From Roseivivax lentus (GTDB lineage Bacteria > Pseudomonadota > Alphaproteobacteria > Rhodobacterales > Rhodobacteraceae): a stretch of DNA of 64,000 bases. The notes under the pieces were generated by a model that saw only the letters and a list, made by a program, of their open reading frames with translations, was not told where the DNA came from and ran no database searches. The DNA is taken from contig NZ_FTOQ01000016.1 of NCBI RefSeq assembly GCF_900156805.1, positions 1 to 64,000 on the forward strand. Direction: 5' to 3'. Each line of letters opens with the position of its first letter. The stretch's first letter is position 1. Shown in pieces: positions 42,500-51,163 of the stretch. A program made the translations under genes and the position numbers.

Positions 42500-43846
42500 A
42501 TGTCCAAACAAGGCTCGAGCGTCGAAATCGAGGACGTGCTTGCGTCCATCCGTCGGCTTGTGACCGATGACGGTCGCGGGTCCGCGGCGCGTGCGTTGCA
42601 ACCCAAACAGGTCGATGCCTCCGCAGCGGCGCGGGCGGAGAAGGCCGCGCAGGTGCTGCGCGCGGACCGGCTCATCCTGACGCCGGCGCAACGCATTTCC
42701 GATCACGAAGCCGACCGGGAAGACGACCGAGACACCCCGGGGGAGGCCGCGCAGCCCCGGGACGCGGCCACGTCGCATGATGCGCCCCAGCCGATCCTGC
42801 TGACCGAACCGCATCGCGTGGCGGATAACAGCGCCCATGCCGAGCACGATCCCTCGGACGGGTTCGACGCCTATGAGGAACCGCTCGACCCGGTGCTCCT
42901 GCTCGATCAGGTGGCGGCGCGGGGGGACGCGGCCGAACGCGCAGAGCCGCAGGCCTGGGAGGCCGACGCGCCCGAGGATCACCACTACGACGAAGAGCAC
43001 CGAGGCGAGCATCAAGACGCCGAAGACCATCACGACGAAGATCTTCACGAAGAAGACCATGACGGCGAGACCCACGCCGAATCCGTTCTGACCGCCGTGA
43101 CCGTCGAGGAATACGACGAGGACGCGGAGGACGACGAAGCCGATGCGCCGATTTCCCCGGCCTCGGTCCTCGCGCAGGTCGTGCAGGAGGAACTGGCCGA
43201 CGCGCTGCGCCGTGCACCCTCCGGCGACCACGACGCGGCCGGGACCGAGCGCGCCGACGCGCAGGAGACCGCGACCGCAGGGCATGCAGACAGCCCGGAA
43301 GACGCCGATCCGCACCACGCCCGCGATGACGCCGAGACGCCCGAGGCCGATGCCGCACCGCTGGTCTGGCCCCGCCGGACGCAGAGGATGGATGCCGCCG
43401 CGCAAGAGGCGGGCATGGACCGCGCAGCCCCGCCGTCCGACGGCATGTCGCTCGAGCAGAAGATCGCCGAGCTGGAGGCGATGATCAGCGGCAGCAGCTC
43501 CGAGGAATGGGACGACGAACGCGAAGGGCAGGGCGGCAATGCGGGCTATGCGCAGCGCTTCTTGAACACGCTCGAATGGGAAGACGCGCCCCGGCCCGAG
43601 GCGATCTTCCAGACGCGCCGCGCGGGCGAACTATCCCGTATGGCCGAAGATCTCGAAGAGGAAGAGCTTGACGAGACGCCCGCCTCTCCGACCGCCGGTC
43701 TCGACGAAGAGGCCCTGCGCGCGCTTGTCGTGGGCATTGTGCGCAGCGAATTGCAGGGGGCGCTTGGCGAACGGATCACCCGCAACGTGCGCAAGCTCGT
43801 CCGGCGCGAGATCCAGCGCGCGCTGATGAGCCAGAACTACGAATAA
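42500..43846 (+). CDS. PopZ-like/DUF2497 protein with a His/Asp-rich middle
   Basis: A product of 448 residues from ATG 42500 (GTG 42491 after GAGG is an alternative). The N-terminus SSVEIEDVLASIRRLVTDD and the C-terminal helix bundle LRALVVGIVRSELQGALGER then NVRKLVRREIQRALMS are the hallmarks of the PopZ/DUF2497 polar-organising family. The long acidic, disordered centre includes a histidine-rich stretch (DHHYDEEHRGEHQDAEDHHD), which is unusual and could bind metal. PopZ forms a polar condensate that anchors the chromosome; that role is inferred. It lies 71 bp after the TolC-like gene. Confidence 0.8.
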   Translation: MSKQGSSVEIEDVLASIRRLVTDDGRGSAARALQPKQVDASAAARAEKAAQVLRADRLILTPAQRISDHEADREDDRDTPGEAAQPRDAATSHDAPQPILLTEPHRVADNSAHAEHDPSDGFDAYEEPLDPVLLLDQVAARGDAAERAEPQAWEADAPEDHHYDEEHRGEHQDAEDHHDEDLHEEDHDGETHAESVLTAVTVEEYDEDAEDDEADAPISPASVLAQVVQEELADALRRAPSGDHDAAGTERADAQETATAGHADSPEDADPHHARDDAETPEADAAPLVWPRRTQRMDAAAQEAGMDRAAPPSDGMSLEQKIAELEAMISGSSSEEWDDEREGQGGNAGYAQRFLNTLEWEDAPRPEAIFQTRRAGELSRMAEDLEEEELDETPASPTAGLDEEALRALVVGIVRSELQGALGERITRNVRKLVRREIQRALMSQNYE

Positions 43847-43911
43847 GCGCGCCCCGCGGGTCCGTTCCGCGGGCCCGCGCCATGCGGCGGCACGGTTTGC
43901 GACCCGCGCAT

Positions 43912-43937
43912 AAAAAAGGCGCGCCCGGAGGCGCGCC
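43912..43937 (-). terminator. Terminator of the DUF6280-like gene
   Basis: ggcgcgcc-cgga-ggcgcgcc (43918-43937) is a perfect 8-bp stem. On the minus strand it is followed by six T (43917-43912). Confidence 0.85.
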
Positions 43938-43966
43938 AAATCAGGGAAATCATAGGTCTCGAAAGA

Positions 43967-44287
43967 TCAGGCGGCTTCGGCCTGCAACGCGGCGTTGCGA
44001 CGCTCGCTCTCTTCGCGCGAGAGCGCGACAGAGGTACGCACACCTTTCGAGACGAACTCCATCAGACCTTCCACCACACGCTCGTTCGGGTCGATACCGG
44101 CGCAGCTAAGCACCTCTCGACCGTCGCGCGACCGTGCCCATCGGGCGATCTGTTCGGGTCCGTTTCCATATTTCTTGTCGTCGGCGATGGCGTCGTCGAG
44201 CGCGGCAAGCACAACGGCAGCGAAGAGCTTGCGGGCACGGTTGCCCTGCTCGGCATTGAAAGCCGTTCCGTCAACGAAATCTCGCAT
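43967..44287 (-). CDS. Conserved DUF6280-like protein of Rhodobacterales
   Basis: A 106-residue protein with AAGGA before the ATG. MRDFVDGTAFNAEQGNRARK, KYGNGPEQIARWARSRDGRE and GIDPNERVVEGLMEFVSKGV are features I recall as very strongly conserved in roseobacters (DUF6280). It is soluble and helical with a single Cys (VLSCAGIDP). Function unknown. It is divergent from efp and ends in a strong terminator. Confidence 0.7.
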   Translation of the reverse strand: MRDFVDGTAFNAEQGNRARKLFAAVVLAALDDAIADDKKYGNGPEQIARWARSRDGREVLSCAGIDPNERVVEGLMEFVSKGVRTSVALSREESERRNAALQAEAA

Positions 44288-44504
44288 GTGTCGTCCTTCT
44301 GGTTATTGATCTTGTCCTTCGGGCGTGAGGGTCCTTATGGCCTATCCACCGCGATTCGGATACAGCAGAAACGCATAACTCCCCTTCGCGAGGCGCATAG
44401 CTACGTTCTGGTCCCACACGATATATGGTAAGGTTGCAGGGTCCCCAATGGGCAGATATAGGGGGCGGCACGATCCGATCAACCTTTCGTCAAAGAATTG
44501 CCAC

Positions 44505-45068
44505 ATGCCCAAGATCAACGGAAACGAGATTCGCCCCGGCAACGTGCTCGAGCATAACGGCGGCCTCTGGGCCGCGGTGAAGGTCGATCATGTAAAGCCC
44601 GGAAAAGGTGGTGCTTTCGCGCAAGTCGAAATGCGAAACCTGCGCAACGGCTCGAAGCTGAACGAACGCTTCCGCTCCGCCGACAAGGTCGAGCGCGTCC
44701 GCCTCGAACAGCGCGACATGCAGTTTCTCTATGAGACCGACGGCGTCATGACCTTTATGGATGCCGAGACCTACGACCAGGTCGAACTGCCCGCCGAGAT
44801 CCTCGGCGACCGCCGTCCCTTCCTGCAGGACGGCATGACGATCCAGGTCGAATTTTACGAATCGGAGGCGCTGAACGCGACCCTGCCGCAGAAGGTGACC
44901 TGCCGCATCGCAGAGACCGAGCCGGTGGTGAAGGGGCAGACCGCGGCCAATTCGTTCAAGCCCGCGATCCTCGACAATGGTGTGAAGATCAACGTCCCGC
45001 CCTTCGTGGGCCAGGACGAGGAAGTCGTCGTGAACACCGAGACGATGGAATATTCCGAGCGCGCCTGA
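44505..45068 (+). CDS. efp: Elongation factor P
   Basis: A 187-residue protein, full family length, start at ATG 44505 ([20 protein letters not shown]). The first KOW-like domain has the tip loop [16 protein letters not shown] with the lysine that can be modified in some bacteria. The C-terminal OB domains end VNVPPF-type [23 protein letters not shown] rescues ribosomes stalled on proline stretches. It stands alone, with a strong terminator directly behind it. Nothing recognised in the 217-bp divergent region before it beyond its presumed promoter. Confidence 0.97.
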   Translation: MPKINGNEIRPGNVLEHNGGLWAAVKVDHVKPGKGGAFAQVEMRNLRNGSKLNERFRSADKVERVRLEQRDMQFLYETDGVMTFMDAETYDQVELPAEILGDRRPFLQDGMTIQVEFYESEALNATLPQKVTCRIAETEPVVKGQTAANSFKPAILDNGVKINVPPFVGQDEEVVVNTETMEYSERA

Positions 45069-45089
45069 ACCGCGTTCCGCACAATCAAG

Positions 45090-45125
45090 AAGCCGCGGCG
45101 CCCCAGGGGCCCGCGGCTTTTTCAA
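45090..45125 (+). terminator. Terminator of efp
   Basis: aagccgcgg (45090-45098) pairs with ccgcggctt (45111-45119), followed by ttttcaatttt. Confidence 0.9.
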
Positions 45126-45192
45126 TTTTGCGGGGGCGGTCCGTTACGGCCAGCCCCGCAGCCGTTCAGGCCGCGCTTCGCGTCACACGTCC

Positions 45193-45993
45193 CTAAACGC
45201 CGGCCTGGTCCAGAAGCCCGGTCACCATCGGTGCGTAGCCCTCTCCGAAAAGCCGCAGATGCACCAGCGCCGGGAAGAGCTGATAAATCACCCGGCGGGC
45301 TTCGAAACCCGGCTCCAGGCGGCCGTAGCCGCGCCAGAAGGCGGCATCGGGCTGACCGAACAGGGTCAGCATCGCCAGATCGACCTCCGAATGGCCGTAA
45401 TAGCAGGCCGGGTCGATCATGAAGGCGCCCTGATCGGTGAAATGCACGTTGCCGCCCCAGAGATCGCCATGCAGCAGCGCGGGCTTGGGCGACGCGGGCA
45501 GCCTGTCGCCCAGATCGGCCGCCAGCGCCTCCAGCCGTGCGCCAAGCGCTGCGGGCAGGTGCGGCAGGAACGGCAGGAGGCGCCGCTCGCCCCAGAAAGC
45601 GGGCCAGGACGCTGCCGCGGCGTTTTCGATCCGCACGTCGCCGAAGGCGTAATCCTCGGTCCAGCCGTAATCCTGCCCGTCCCAGGAATGCATCCGCGCC
45701 AGCGCCGCGCCGAAATCGCGCCAGCCCGCCGATGTGGCCGGGGCAGGTGGCAGGTAATCGAGGCAGATCAGCCCGTGCTCGGCGTGCCGGACCTGCGGCA
45801 CCGGCGCGTGGACATGCGCCATGGCCGACAGCATCCGCGCCTCGGCATCGACGAGCGGCCCGCGCTTGGTGACCATGTCGCGCCCGTCTGCGAGGGTGAC
45901 GCGGGCGACTTGGCTCAGATCGCCGCCCGCCAGCGCCTCGGTCCGCGTGACCGTGGTTCCGAGCGCGTCGAGAAGAGGCTGCGGCAGGCTCAT
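45193..45993 (-). CDS. Fructosamine kinase-family protein
   Basis: A 266-residue protein with a protein-kinase-like fold. VTLADGRDMVTKRGP holds the ATP-binding Lys, LICLDYLPPAPATSAGWRDF is the hinge, and KPALLHGDLWGGNVHFTDQG with AFMIDPACYYGHSEVDLAML contain the catalytic HGDLW and the DPA metal-binding Asp. The family phosphorylates fructosamines or ribulosamines on glycated proteins. Its start overlaps the ygfZ stop (ATGA), so it is the second gene of that pair. Confidence 0.88.
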   Translation of the reverse strand: MSLPQPLLDALGTTVTRTEALAGGDLSQVARVTLADGRDMVTKRGPLVDAEARMLSAMAHVHAPVPQVRHAEHGLICLDYLPPAPATSAGWRDFGAALARMHSWDGQDYGWTEDYAFGDVRIENAAAASWPAFWGERRLLPFLPHLPAALGARLEALAADLGDRLPASPKPALLHGDLWGGNVHFTDQGAFMIDPACYYGHSEVDLAMLTLFGQPDAAFWRGYGRLEPGFEARRVIYQLFPALVHLRLFGEGYAPMVTGLLDQAGV

Positions 45994-46730
45994 CCCTGCA
46001 CCTTCACGCGGGCCGCGCCCGCTTCCATGTCGCCTGTCGCGCGGGCAAAGCGCAGAAAGGCCAGCCCGGCGCCGCCCGCCTGGGTGTAGAGCACGCCCGC
46101 CGGTTTGCCATCCGCGGTGATCTCGGTGCCGGGCGCGGCCTCGCCATCCACCTCGACCACGGCGAGGCCCTTCTTGAGCTCGGTCTTATGCTTCATCCGG
46201 GCGGTCACTTCCTGGCCGACATAACAGCCCTTGCGGAAATCGACGCCGTTCAGGCGCTCGAAGCCCATTTCGAGGATGTAGCTCTCGGGCGTCAGCTCCA
46301 CGCCGCTTTCGGGGATGCAGGCAGCAACGCGCAGCGCATCCCAATCGACGCCCGCCTCCGAGGGCCGCCCGTCATAGGCGCGCCAGCCCATGCGCGGATC
46401 GCGCGGGTCGGCGTAGGCGCCTTCGGGCGGCGCCCCGGTGCCGCGCGCGACGGCGATATCCGTGTCGCTGATCTCGACCTTGGCGCGCAGCTTGTAGAGC
46501 GTCAGCGCCTTCTTCAGATCGGCCGCAATCGGCGTCGCCACGTCCAGAAGGATGTCGTCGCCATCGGCCACGAGGAAGAAATCCGCCTTGTACTTGCCCT
46601 GCGGCGTCAGCAGCGCGGCATAGACCGGGCCCGCCGCGCGCTTGCCCAGATCGTTGGTGACCAGGTTCTGCAGGAAGTGATGCGCCTCTTCGCCCGCGAT
46701 GCGGAGGACACTGCGCTCTGTCTCGCTCAT
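45990..46730 (-). CDS. ygfZ: Folate-binding protein YgfZ
   Basis: A 246-residue protein of the GcvT-like YgfZ/Caf17 family. The signature is FRKGCYVGQEVTARMKHKTE; the conserved N-terminal RIAGEEAHHFLQNLVTNDLG is also present. YgfZ supports folate-dependent maintenance of Fe-S enzymes and tRNA modification. Translationally coupled to the fructosamine-kinase-like gene downstream. Confidence 0.92.
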   Translation of the reverse strand: MSETERSVLRIAGEEAHHFLQNLVTNDLGKRAAGPVYAALLTPQGKYKADFFLVADGDDILLDVATPIAADLKKALTLYKLRAKVEISDTDIAVARGTGAPPEGAYADPRDPRMGWRAYDGRPSEAGVDWDALRVAACIPESGVELTPESYILEMGFERLNGVDFRKGCYVGQEVTARMKHKTELKKGLAVVEVDGEAAPGTEITADGKPAGVLYTQAGGAGLAFLRFARATGDMEAGAARVKVQG

Positions 46731-46826
46731 ATCAGCCTCTTTTCATGTGCCGTTAACCTAAACCCTCGCGCGCGGCCTGCAACCGGAGCGCGGAGCGCGC
46801 CCGGGTACCTGCGCAAAACGCAAGGC

Positions 46827-48626
46827 TCAATCGGCGTCGCGGATTTGCAGATTGTGCAGATCGGCGTAAAGCCCGCCTTCGCGCAGAAGCGCCTCGTGGG
46901 TGCCCTCCTGCACGGCGCGGCCCTGGTTCATCACGACGATCTTGTCGGCGCTGCGGATGGTCGACAGGCGGTGCGCGATGATCAGCGTCGTGCGTTCGCG
47001 CGCCAACTTGTCGAGGGCCGCCTGCACATCCGCCTCGATCTGCGCATCGAGCGCCGATGTGGCCTCGTCGAGCAGCAGCACGGGTGTGTCGCGCAGGATG
47101 GCGCGGGCGATGGCCACGCGCTGGCGCTGCCCGCCCGAGAGCTTCGATCCGCGCGGACCCACCGTGGCGTCGAGCCCGCCCTGCAGCTTGGGCAGGAAAT
47201 CGGTGACCCGCGCCGCATCGAGCGCCGCCTGCAGCCGCGCCTCGGGCACGCCCGTCTGACCGAGCAGGATGTTGTCGCGCAGGCTTTCATCGAAAAGAAG
47301 TGCGTCCTGGCTCACCACCGAGAAGACCGCCCGCAGATCGCCAAGCGCCATGTCCTCGGTGCGTATCCCGTCGAGGGTCACCGTGCCCGTCTCGGGATCG
47401 ATGAGCCGGGTCAGCAGGTTGAACACGGTCGACTTGCCCGCCCCGGAAGGCCCGACCAGCGCGGTGACCTTGCCCGCCTCGGCGACGAAGCTCGCCTCCT
47501 GCAGGATCGGCCCGTCGCCGTAGCCCGCGCTGACCCGGTCGAAGGTGATGCGCGGCGGGGCGGTGGGCGCGGGGGCTGGGTTCTCGGGGTCGCGCACGGC
47601 GGGTTCCAGATCGAAAAGCTCGCGCAGACGCTCGAGCCCCGCCAGCGCGGGCTGCAGCTTGCCCGACAGCGCGCCGAGGCGCCGCAACGGCTCGAAAGCA
47701 AGGCCGATCGCGGTGAAGAAGGCCACGAAATCGCCGACGCTCTTGTCGCCGGACAGGATCTGGCTGCCGCCGAAGAACAGCACCGCCGCGAAACCGAGGC
47801 CCGACATGATGTCGATCAGGCCCGGGATCGCCGCTTCGGCGGCGGAGCTGCGTATCTTGATGCCGACCACGCGCTCGGCCAGGCTGCGGAAACGGCCCGC
47901 CTGGTAATTCTCCAGCGTGTTGAGCTTGACCGGCACGATACCCGTGAAGATCTCGTTGAGGCGCGTCGAGAGACCCGCATCCATGTCGCGCACCTGCCGC
48001 GAATTGCCCCGCAGAAGCCGCTGGATGAAGAAGGCCGGCAGGATCAGCAGCGGCGCCCCCACCAGCGCGATCAGCGTCCAGCGCCAGTCGATGAAGAAGG
48101 CCACCCCGAAGAGCGAAATGAGCGCCACCACGTCGCGCCCCGCGCCGGTGATGAACGCCTTCCAGACGGTGTTGATCGTGTTCACGTCGCCATTGAGACG
48201 CTGCATCAGGTAGCCCGGCCCGTAGGCCTGGTGAAAGCCGCCATCGAGCGTCATGATGTGCCGCAGAAGCGCCTCGCGCAGCTCCATCATCGAGATCGCC
48301 GAGACGCGGGACATGATCGTCTTCTGCCCGATCCCCGCCAGTGCGCGGATGGTGAAGATCGCGAAGAAGGCAAAGCCCACGAGGCCGATATATTGCTCGC
48401 CGCCCTCGACGAAGACCTTATCGAACATGGGCTTCATCATGTAGGACAGCGCGCCGAACATCGCGCCCTCGACCGACATCAGGAGGAAGGCCGCGACGAA
48501 CCACGGCCAGTGGCGGATCAGGTAGTCGCGCCAGACCCAGCCGAAAAGCGCGACGCGCTCGCGGAAGGTGTTGTCCTCGCCCGCGGCGTAGTCCTCGGAG
48601 GATTTGAGACGGGTCTTCTCGCTCAT
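46827..48626 (-). CDS. MsbA-like ABC exporter (fused membrane and ATPase domains)
   Basis: A 599-residue half-transporter. About six membrane helices in residues 30-330 are followed by an ATPase with Walker [11 protein letters not shown], signature LSGGQRQRVAIARAI, Walker B PVLLLDEATSALD and the H-loop IIAHRLSTI. The arrangement is that of MsbA/LmrA-type lipid or drug exporters, acting as a homodimer in the inner membrane. The start overlaps the stop of the tyrosine phosphatase gene by 4 nt, so they form an operon, phosphatase first. Confidence 0.93.
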   Translation of the reverse strand: MSEKTRLKSSEDYAAGEDNTFRERVALFGWVWRDYLIRHWPWFVAAFLLMSVEGAMFGALSYMMKPMFDKVFVEGGEQYIGLVGFAFFAIFTIRALAGIGQKTIMSRVSAISMMELREALLRHIMTLDGGFHQAYGPGYLMQRLNGDVNTINTVWKAFITGAGRDVVALISLFGVAFFIDWRWTLIALVGAPLLILPAFFIQRLLRGNSRQVRDMDAGLSTRLNEIFTGIVPVKLNTLENYQAGRFRSLAERVVGIKIRSSAAEAAIPGLIDIMSGLGFAAVLFFGGSQILSGDKSVGDFVAFFTAIGLAFEPLRRLGALSGKLQPALAGLERLRELFDLEPAVRDPENPAPAPTAPPRITFDRVSAGYGDGPILQEASFVAEAGKVTALVGPSGAGKSTVFNLLTRLIDPETGTVTLDGIRTEDMALGDLRAVFSVVSQDALLFDESLRDNILLGQTGVPEARLQAALDAARVTDFLPKLQGGLDATVGPRGSKLSGGQRQRVAIARAILRDTPVLLLDEATSALDAQIEADVQAALDKLARERTTLIIAHRLSTIRSADKIVVMNQGRAVQEGTHEALLREGGLYADLHNLQIRDAD

Positions 48627-49327
48627 TCGGGATGCGCCAGTTCGGAGGGGGGGATCTTGCGGTCAAAGCCGTCCTGCAGCCGGGCGGAGCGGTACTCGTC
48701 GCGGATCCAGTCCTCGAACCCGATGGGCCCGATGGCCTGCCGCGACTCGTAGACGTCGATGATGTAGTCCTGGATGCCGGTCTTGGTGAATTTCAGGTGC
48801 AGGTAGCGCAGGCCCAGATGCTTGCGCGCCTCGGCGGGCGTCGCGCCCTCGAAGACGATCAGGTAGACCGCCGCGAGGAACCCGGTCCGGTCGGCGCCGG
48901 ACTTGCAGTGAAAGACCAGCGGCTTTTCCGCCTGCCGGATCGCGTCGATGGCCGCGAGGATGCGCTTTGACGAGGGTGCGAGCCGCGCCCAGAGTTTCGC
49001 ATCGACCAGCGTCAGGCCCAGTTCTTCGCAGATTTCCCGCTCGAACAGGTAGAACGAGAACTTGTCCGGGCCGCGCAGGTTGACCACGGTCTTGATCCCC
49101 ATCGCCTTGAACTGCCGGAAGCGGCGGTCGGTGGGATGGTTCGACCGGAAGATGCCCGGGGCCACCTTGTAGAAATTGGTCCAGAGCCCGCGCAGGATGC
49201 CGTGATCGAAGAAGGCCATGTGGACGCGCGACAGGAACCGGTTCCACGGGGTCGAGATATCCTTCCCGAACGAACGCATCAGACGGCGCTCCGCCGCGGC
49301 GATCCAGTTCCAAGCAGTTCTGATCAT
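48623..49327 (-). CDS. Protein tyrosine/dual-specificity phosphatase
   Basis: A 234-residue protein started at ATG 49327 (MIRTAWNWIAAAERRLMRSF). The upstream extension of the open frame is antisense to the neighbouring aminotransferase and unlikely to be coding. FHCKSGADRTGFLAAVYLIV carries the HC-x5-R phosphatase loop; NLRGPDKFSFYLFEREICEE precedes it. This is the cyclin-like/Tps-type tyrosine phosphatase fold. The coupling to an MsbA-like exporter suggests an envelope role. Confidence 0.85.
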   Translation of the reverse strand: MIRTAWNWIAAAERRLMRSFGKDISTPWNRFLSRVHMAFFDHGILRGLWTNFYKVAPGIFRSNHPTDRRFRQFKAMGIKTVVNLRGPDKFSFYLFEREICEELGLTLVDAKLWARLAPSSKRILAAIDAIRQAEKPLVFHCKSGADRTGFLAAVYLIVFEGATPAEARKHLGLRYLHLKFTKTGIQDYIIDVYESRQAIGPIGFEDWIRDEYRSARLQDGFDRKIPPSELAHPE

Positions 49328-49506
49328 CGGGTCCGATACTGGCCTCAGGGTCACGAGGGCGGGGTGTATCCCGTCGCGCCCGGGCGCGAAACCCTTCGCG
49401 GAAATTCCGGCGCCGGGGCGTGTCGCGATTGACGCCCCGCTGTCCGGAAGTAGGGTCGGACCGTTGCCGCTGCAAGGCGACGCCCCCAGCACAGGATGCC
49501 GCGCTC

Positions 49507-50757
49507 ATGTCGCTTGCCCAAGGCCGCCCCTATCTCGCCATTCCCGGCCCCTCCGTCATGCCCGATGCGGTCCTGCGCGCGATGCACCGCGCCTCGCCCA
49601 ACATCTACGAGGGCGAGCTGACCGAGATGGTGGCCGGCATGGTGCCCGACCTCAAGCGCGTGGCGCGCACCGACGGTCATGTGGCGATCTACATCACCAA
49701 CGGTCACGGCACCTGGGAAGCGGCGCTGGCCAACACCGTGGCACCCGGCGAAACGGTGCTGGTCTGCGCCACCGGCCGGTTCGGCCATGGCTGGGCGGAG
49801 ATGGCCGAGGCCATGGGGATCGAGGTGGAGATCCTCGATTTCGGCCGCACCGCGCCGATCGACCCCGAGCGGCTGCGCGCGCGCCTCGCCGAGGATGCGG
49901 GCGGCGCGATCAAGGCGGTGCTGGCGGTGCATGTGGACACCTCCTCGTCGATCCGGTCGGACATCGCCGAATGTCGCCGGGCGCTGAACGAGGCCGGGCA
50001 CGGGGCGCTTCTGATGGCCGATTGCATCGCCTCGCTGGCCTGCGACCGCTTCGAGATGGATCTCTGGGGCGCCGACATCGCCATCACCGCCTCGCAGAAG
50101 GGGCTGATGGTGCCGCCGGGGCTGGGCTTCGTCTTCTTCAACGACCGCGCCGATGCGGTGCGCCGCAGGATGCCGCGGGTCAGCCGCTACTGGGACTGGT
50201 CCCCGCGCGCCGATCCGCAGATGTTCTACCAGTATTTCGGCGGCACCGCGCCCACCCATCACCTTTATGGCCTGCGCGCCGCGCTCGACATGATCCACGC
50301 CGAGGGCATGGAGGCGATCTGGGCGCGCCATGCGACGCTGGCCCGGGCGATCTGGACGGCGGTCGATGCCTGGGGGGGCGAGGGGCCCTTGAGGCTCAAC
50401 GTGGCCAATCCCGCCGAGCGCAGCCACGCCGTGACCGCCTTGCGCATCGGGGCGCCGCACGGTGCGCGCCTGCGCGCCTGGACCGACGAGCAGGCGGGTG
50501 TGACGCTCGGCATCGGGCTCGGCATGTCGGAGGAGGGCGACCCGACCGGCACCGGCTTTTTCCGCTTCGGCCATATGGGGCATGTGAACGCGCATATGGT
50601 GCTGGGCATGCTCGGCACGGTGGAGGCGGGGCTTGCCGCGCTGGGCGTGCCGCATGGCGCGGGCGGGGTGTCGGCGGCGGCGCGCATCGTGGCCGAGGGC
50701 ACCGGCGCGGTGCTGTCCACGCCCGCCCATCCGCAGGAGGTCGCCCGCTGGGGCTGA
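49507..50757 (+). CDS. Class V aminotransferase (serine/alanine-glyoxylate type)
   Basis: A 416-residue PLP enzyme, start ATG 49507. PYLAIPGPSVMPDAVLRAMH is the family opening; ITNGHGTWEAALANTVAPGE binds the cofactor phosphate; ADCIASLACDRFEMDLWGAD supplies the PLP-pairing Asp region; TASQKGLMVPPGLGFVFFND contains the Schiff-base Lys. Members transaminate serine, alanine or aspartate with glyoxylate. Divergent from the phosphatase gene. One copy of the hairpin-tail repeat follows. Confidence 0.88.
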   Translation: MSLAQGRPYLAIPGPSVMPDAVLRAMHRASPNIYEGELTEMVAGMVPDLKRVARTDGHVAIYITNGHGTWEAALANTVAPGETVLVCATGRFGHGWAEMAEAMGIEVEILDFGRTAPIDPERLRARLAEDAGGAIKAVLAVHVDTSSSIRSDIAECRRALNEAGHGALLMADCIASLACDRFEMDLWGADIAITASQKGLMVPPGLGFVFFNDRADAVRRRMPRVSRYWDWSPRADPQMFYQYFGGTAPTHHLYGLRAALDMIHAEGMEAIWARHATLARAIWTAVDAWGGEGPLRLNVANPAERSHAVTALRIGAPHGARLRAWTDEQAGVTLGIGLGMSEEGDPTGTGFFRFGHMGHVNAHMVLGMLGTVEAGLAALGVPHGAGGVSAAARIVAEGTGAVLSTPAHPQEVARWG

Positions 50758-50851
50758 GGGGCGTCGTCAGCGTTTGAATGCGCCGCACGCCGTCTCCCGG
50801 CGGGGCGGGGGGACGGGCGCGGTCCGGCGCGAGGCCGGGCCGCGCCCGTGC

Positions 50852-50906
50852 GAGAGACGCTGTCTCTCGCGCTCTCTGGAGGTATTTCCGGTCCGATCGT
50901 GAGGGG
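50852..50906 (+). repeat. Hairpin-tail repeat, copy A
   Basis: A 55-bp unit identical base for base to 58398-58452. It opens with the hairpin gagagac-gct-gtctctc and closes with a 29-bp tail (50878-50906) that is also found, with one mismatch, at 62642-62670. It lies just after the aminotransferase gene on its strand. Confidence 0.9.
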
Positions 50907-50916
50907 ACCGCGGTGC

Positions 50917-51102
50917 TCAGGCCCGGCTGCGACGCGCGCCCATCCAGTCGATCAGCGTCTTCAGCGCCCAGCTCAGCGCCAGCACCACGGGCAGGCCGAA
51001 CAGCGCCCAGATCACGCCCAGCATCCAGAACAGGTTGATCGCCGCCATGACCAAAGCGGGGGTGGTGTAATCGGGCGCCCGGCCTTGAGGGTGATCGCGC
51101 AT
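50917..51102 (-). CDS. Small inner-membrane protein
   Basis: A 61-residue protein with two closely spaced membrane helices (TPALVMAAINLFWMLGVIWA and LFGLPVVLALSWALKTLIDW), a polar N-terminus and a basic C-terminus (GARRSRA). A typical small conserved protein of unknown role. It lies downstream of, and on the same strand as, the histidinol-phosphate-aminotransferase-like gene, with 61 bp between them. Confidence 0.65.
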   Translation of the reverse strand: MRDHPQGRAPDYTTPALVMAAINLFWMLGVIWALFGLPVVLALSWALKTLIDWMGARRSRA

Positions 51103-51163
51103 GATCCTGTCGCCTTTCTGCTGGTTGCAGACAGGATATATCGAAAGACCCGTAAGGAAAGTC

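Noticed and set aside
46188..48752. Long plus-strand open frame (854 codons) opposite ygfZ and the ABC exporter
   Set aside because: No motifs; the minus-strand genes have complete family signatures.
49327..49492. Upstream extension of the phosphatase frame
   Set aside because: The extra 55 codons cross the divergent promoter region; the family begins at MIRTAWNW.
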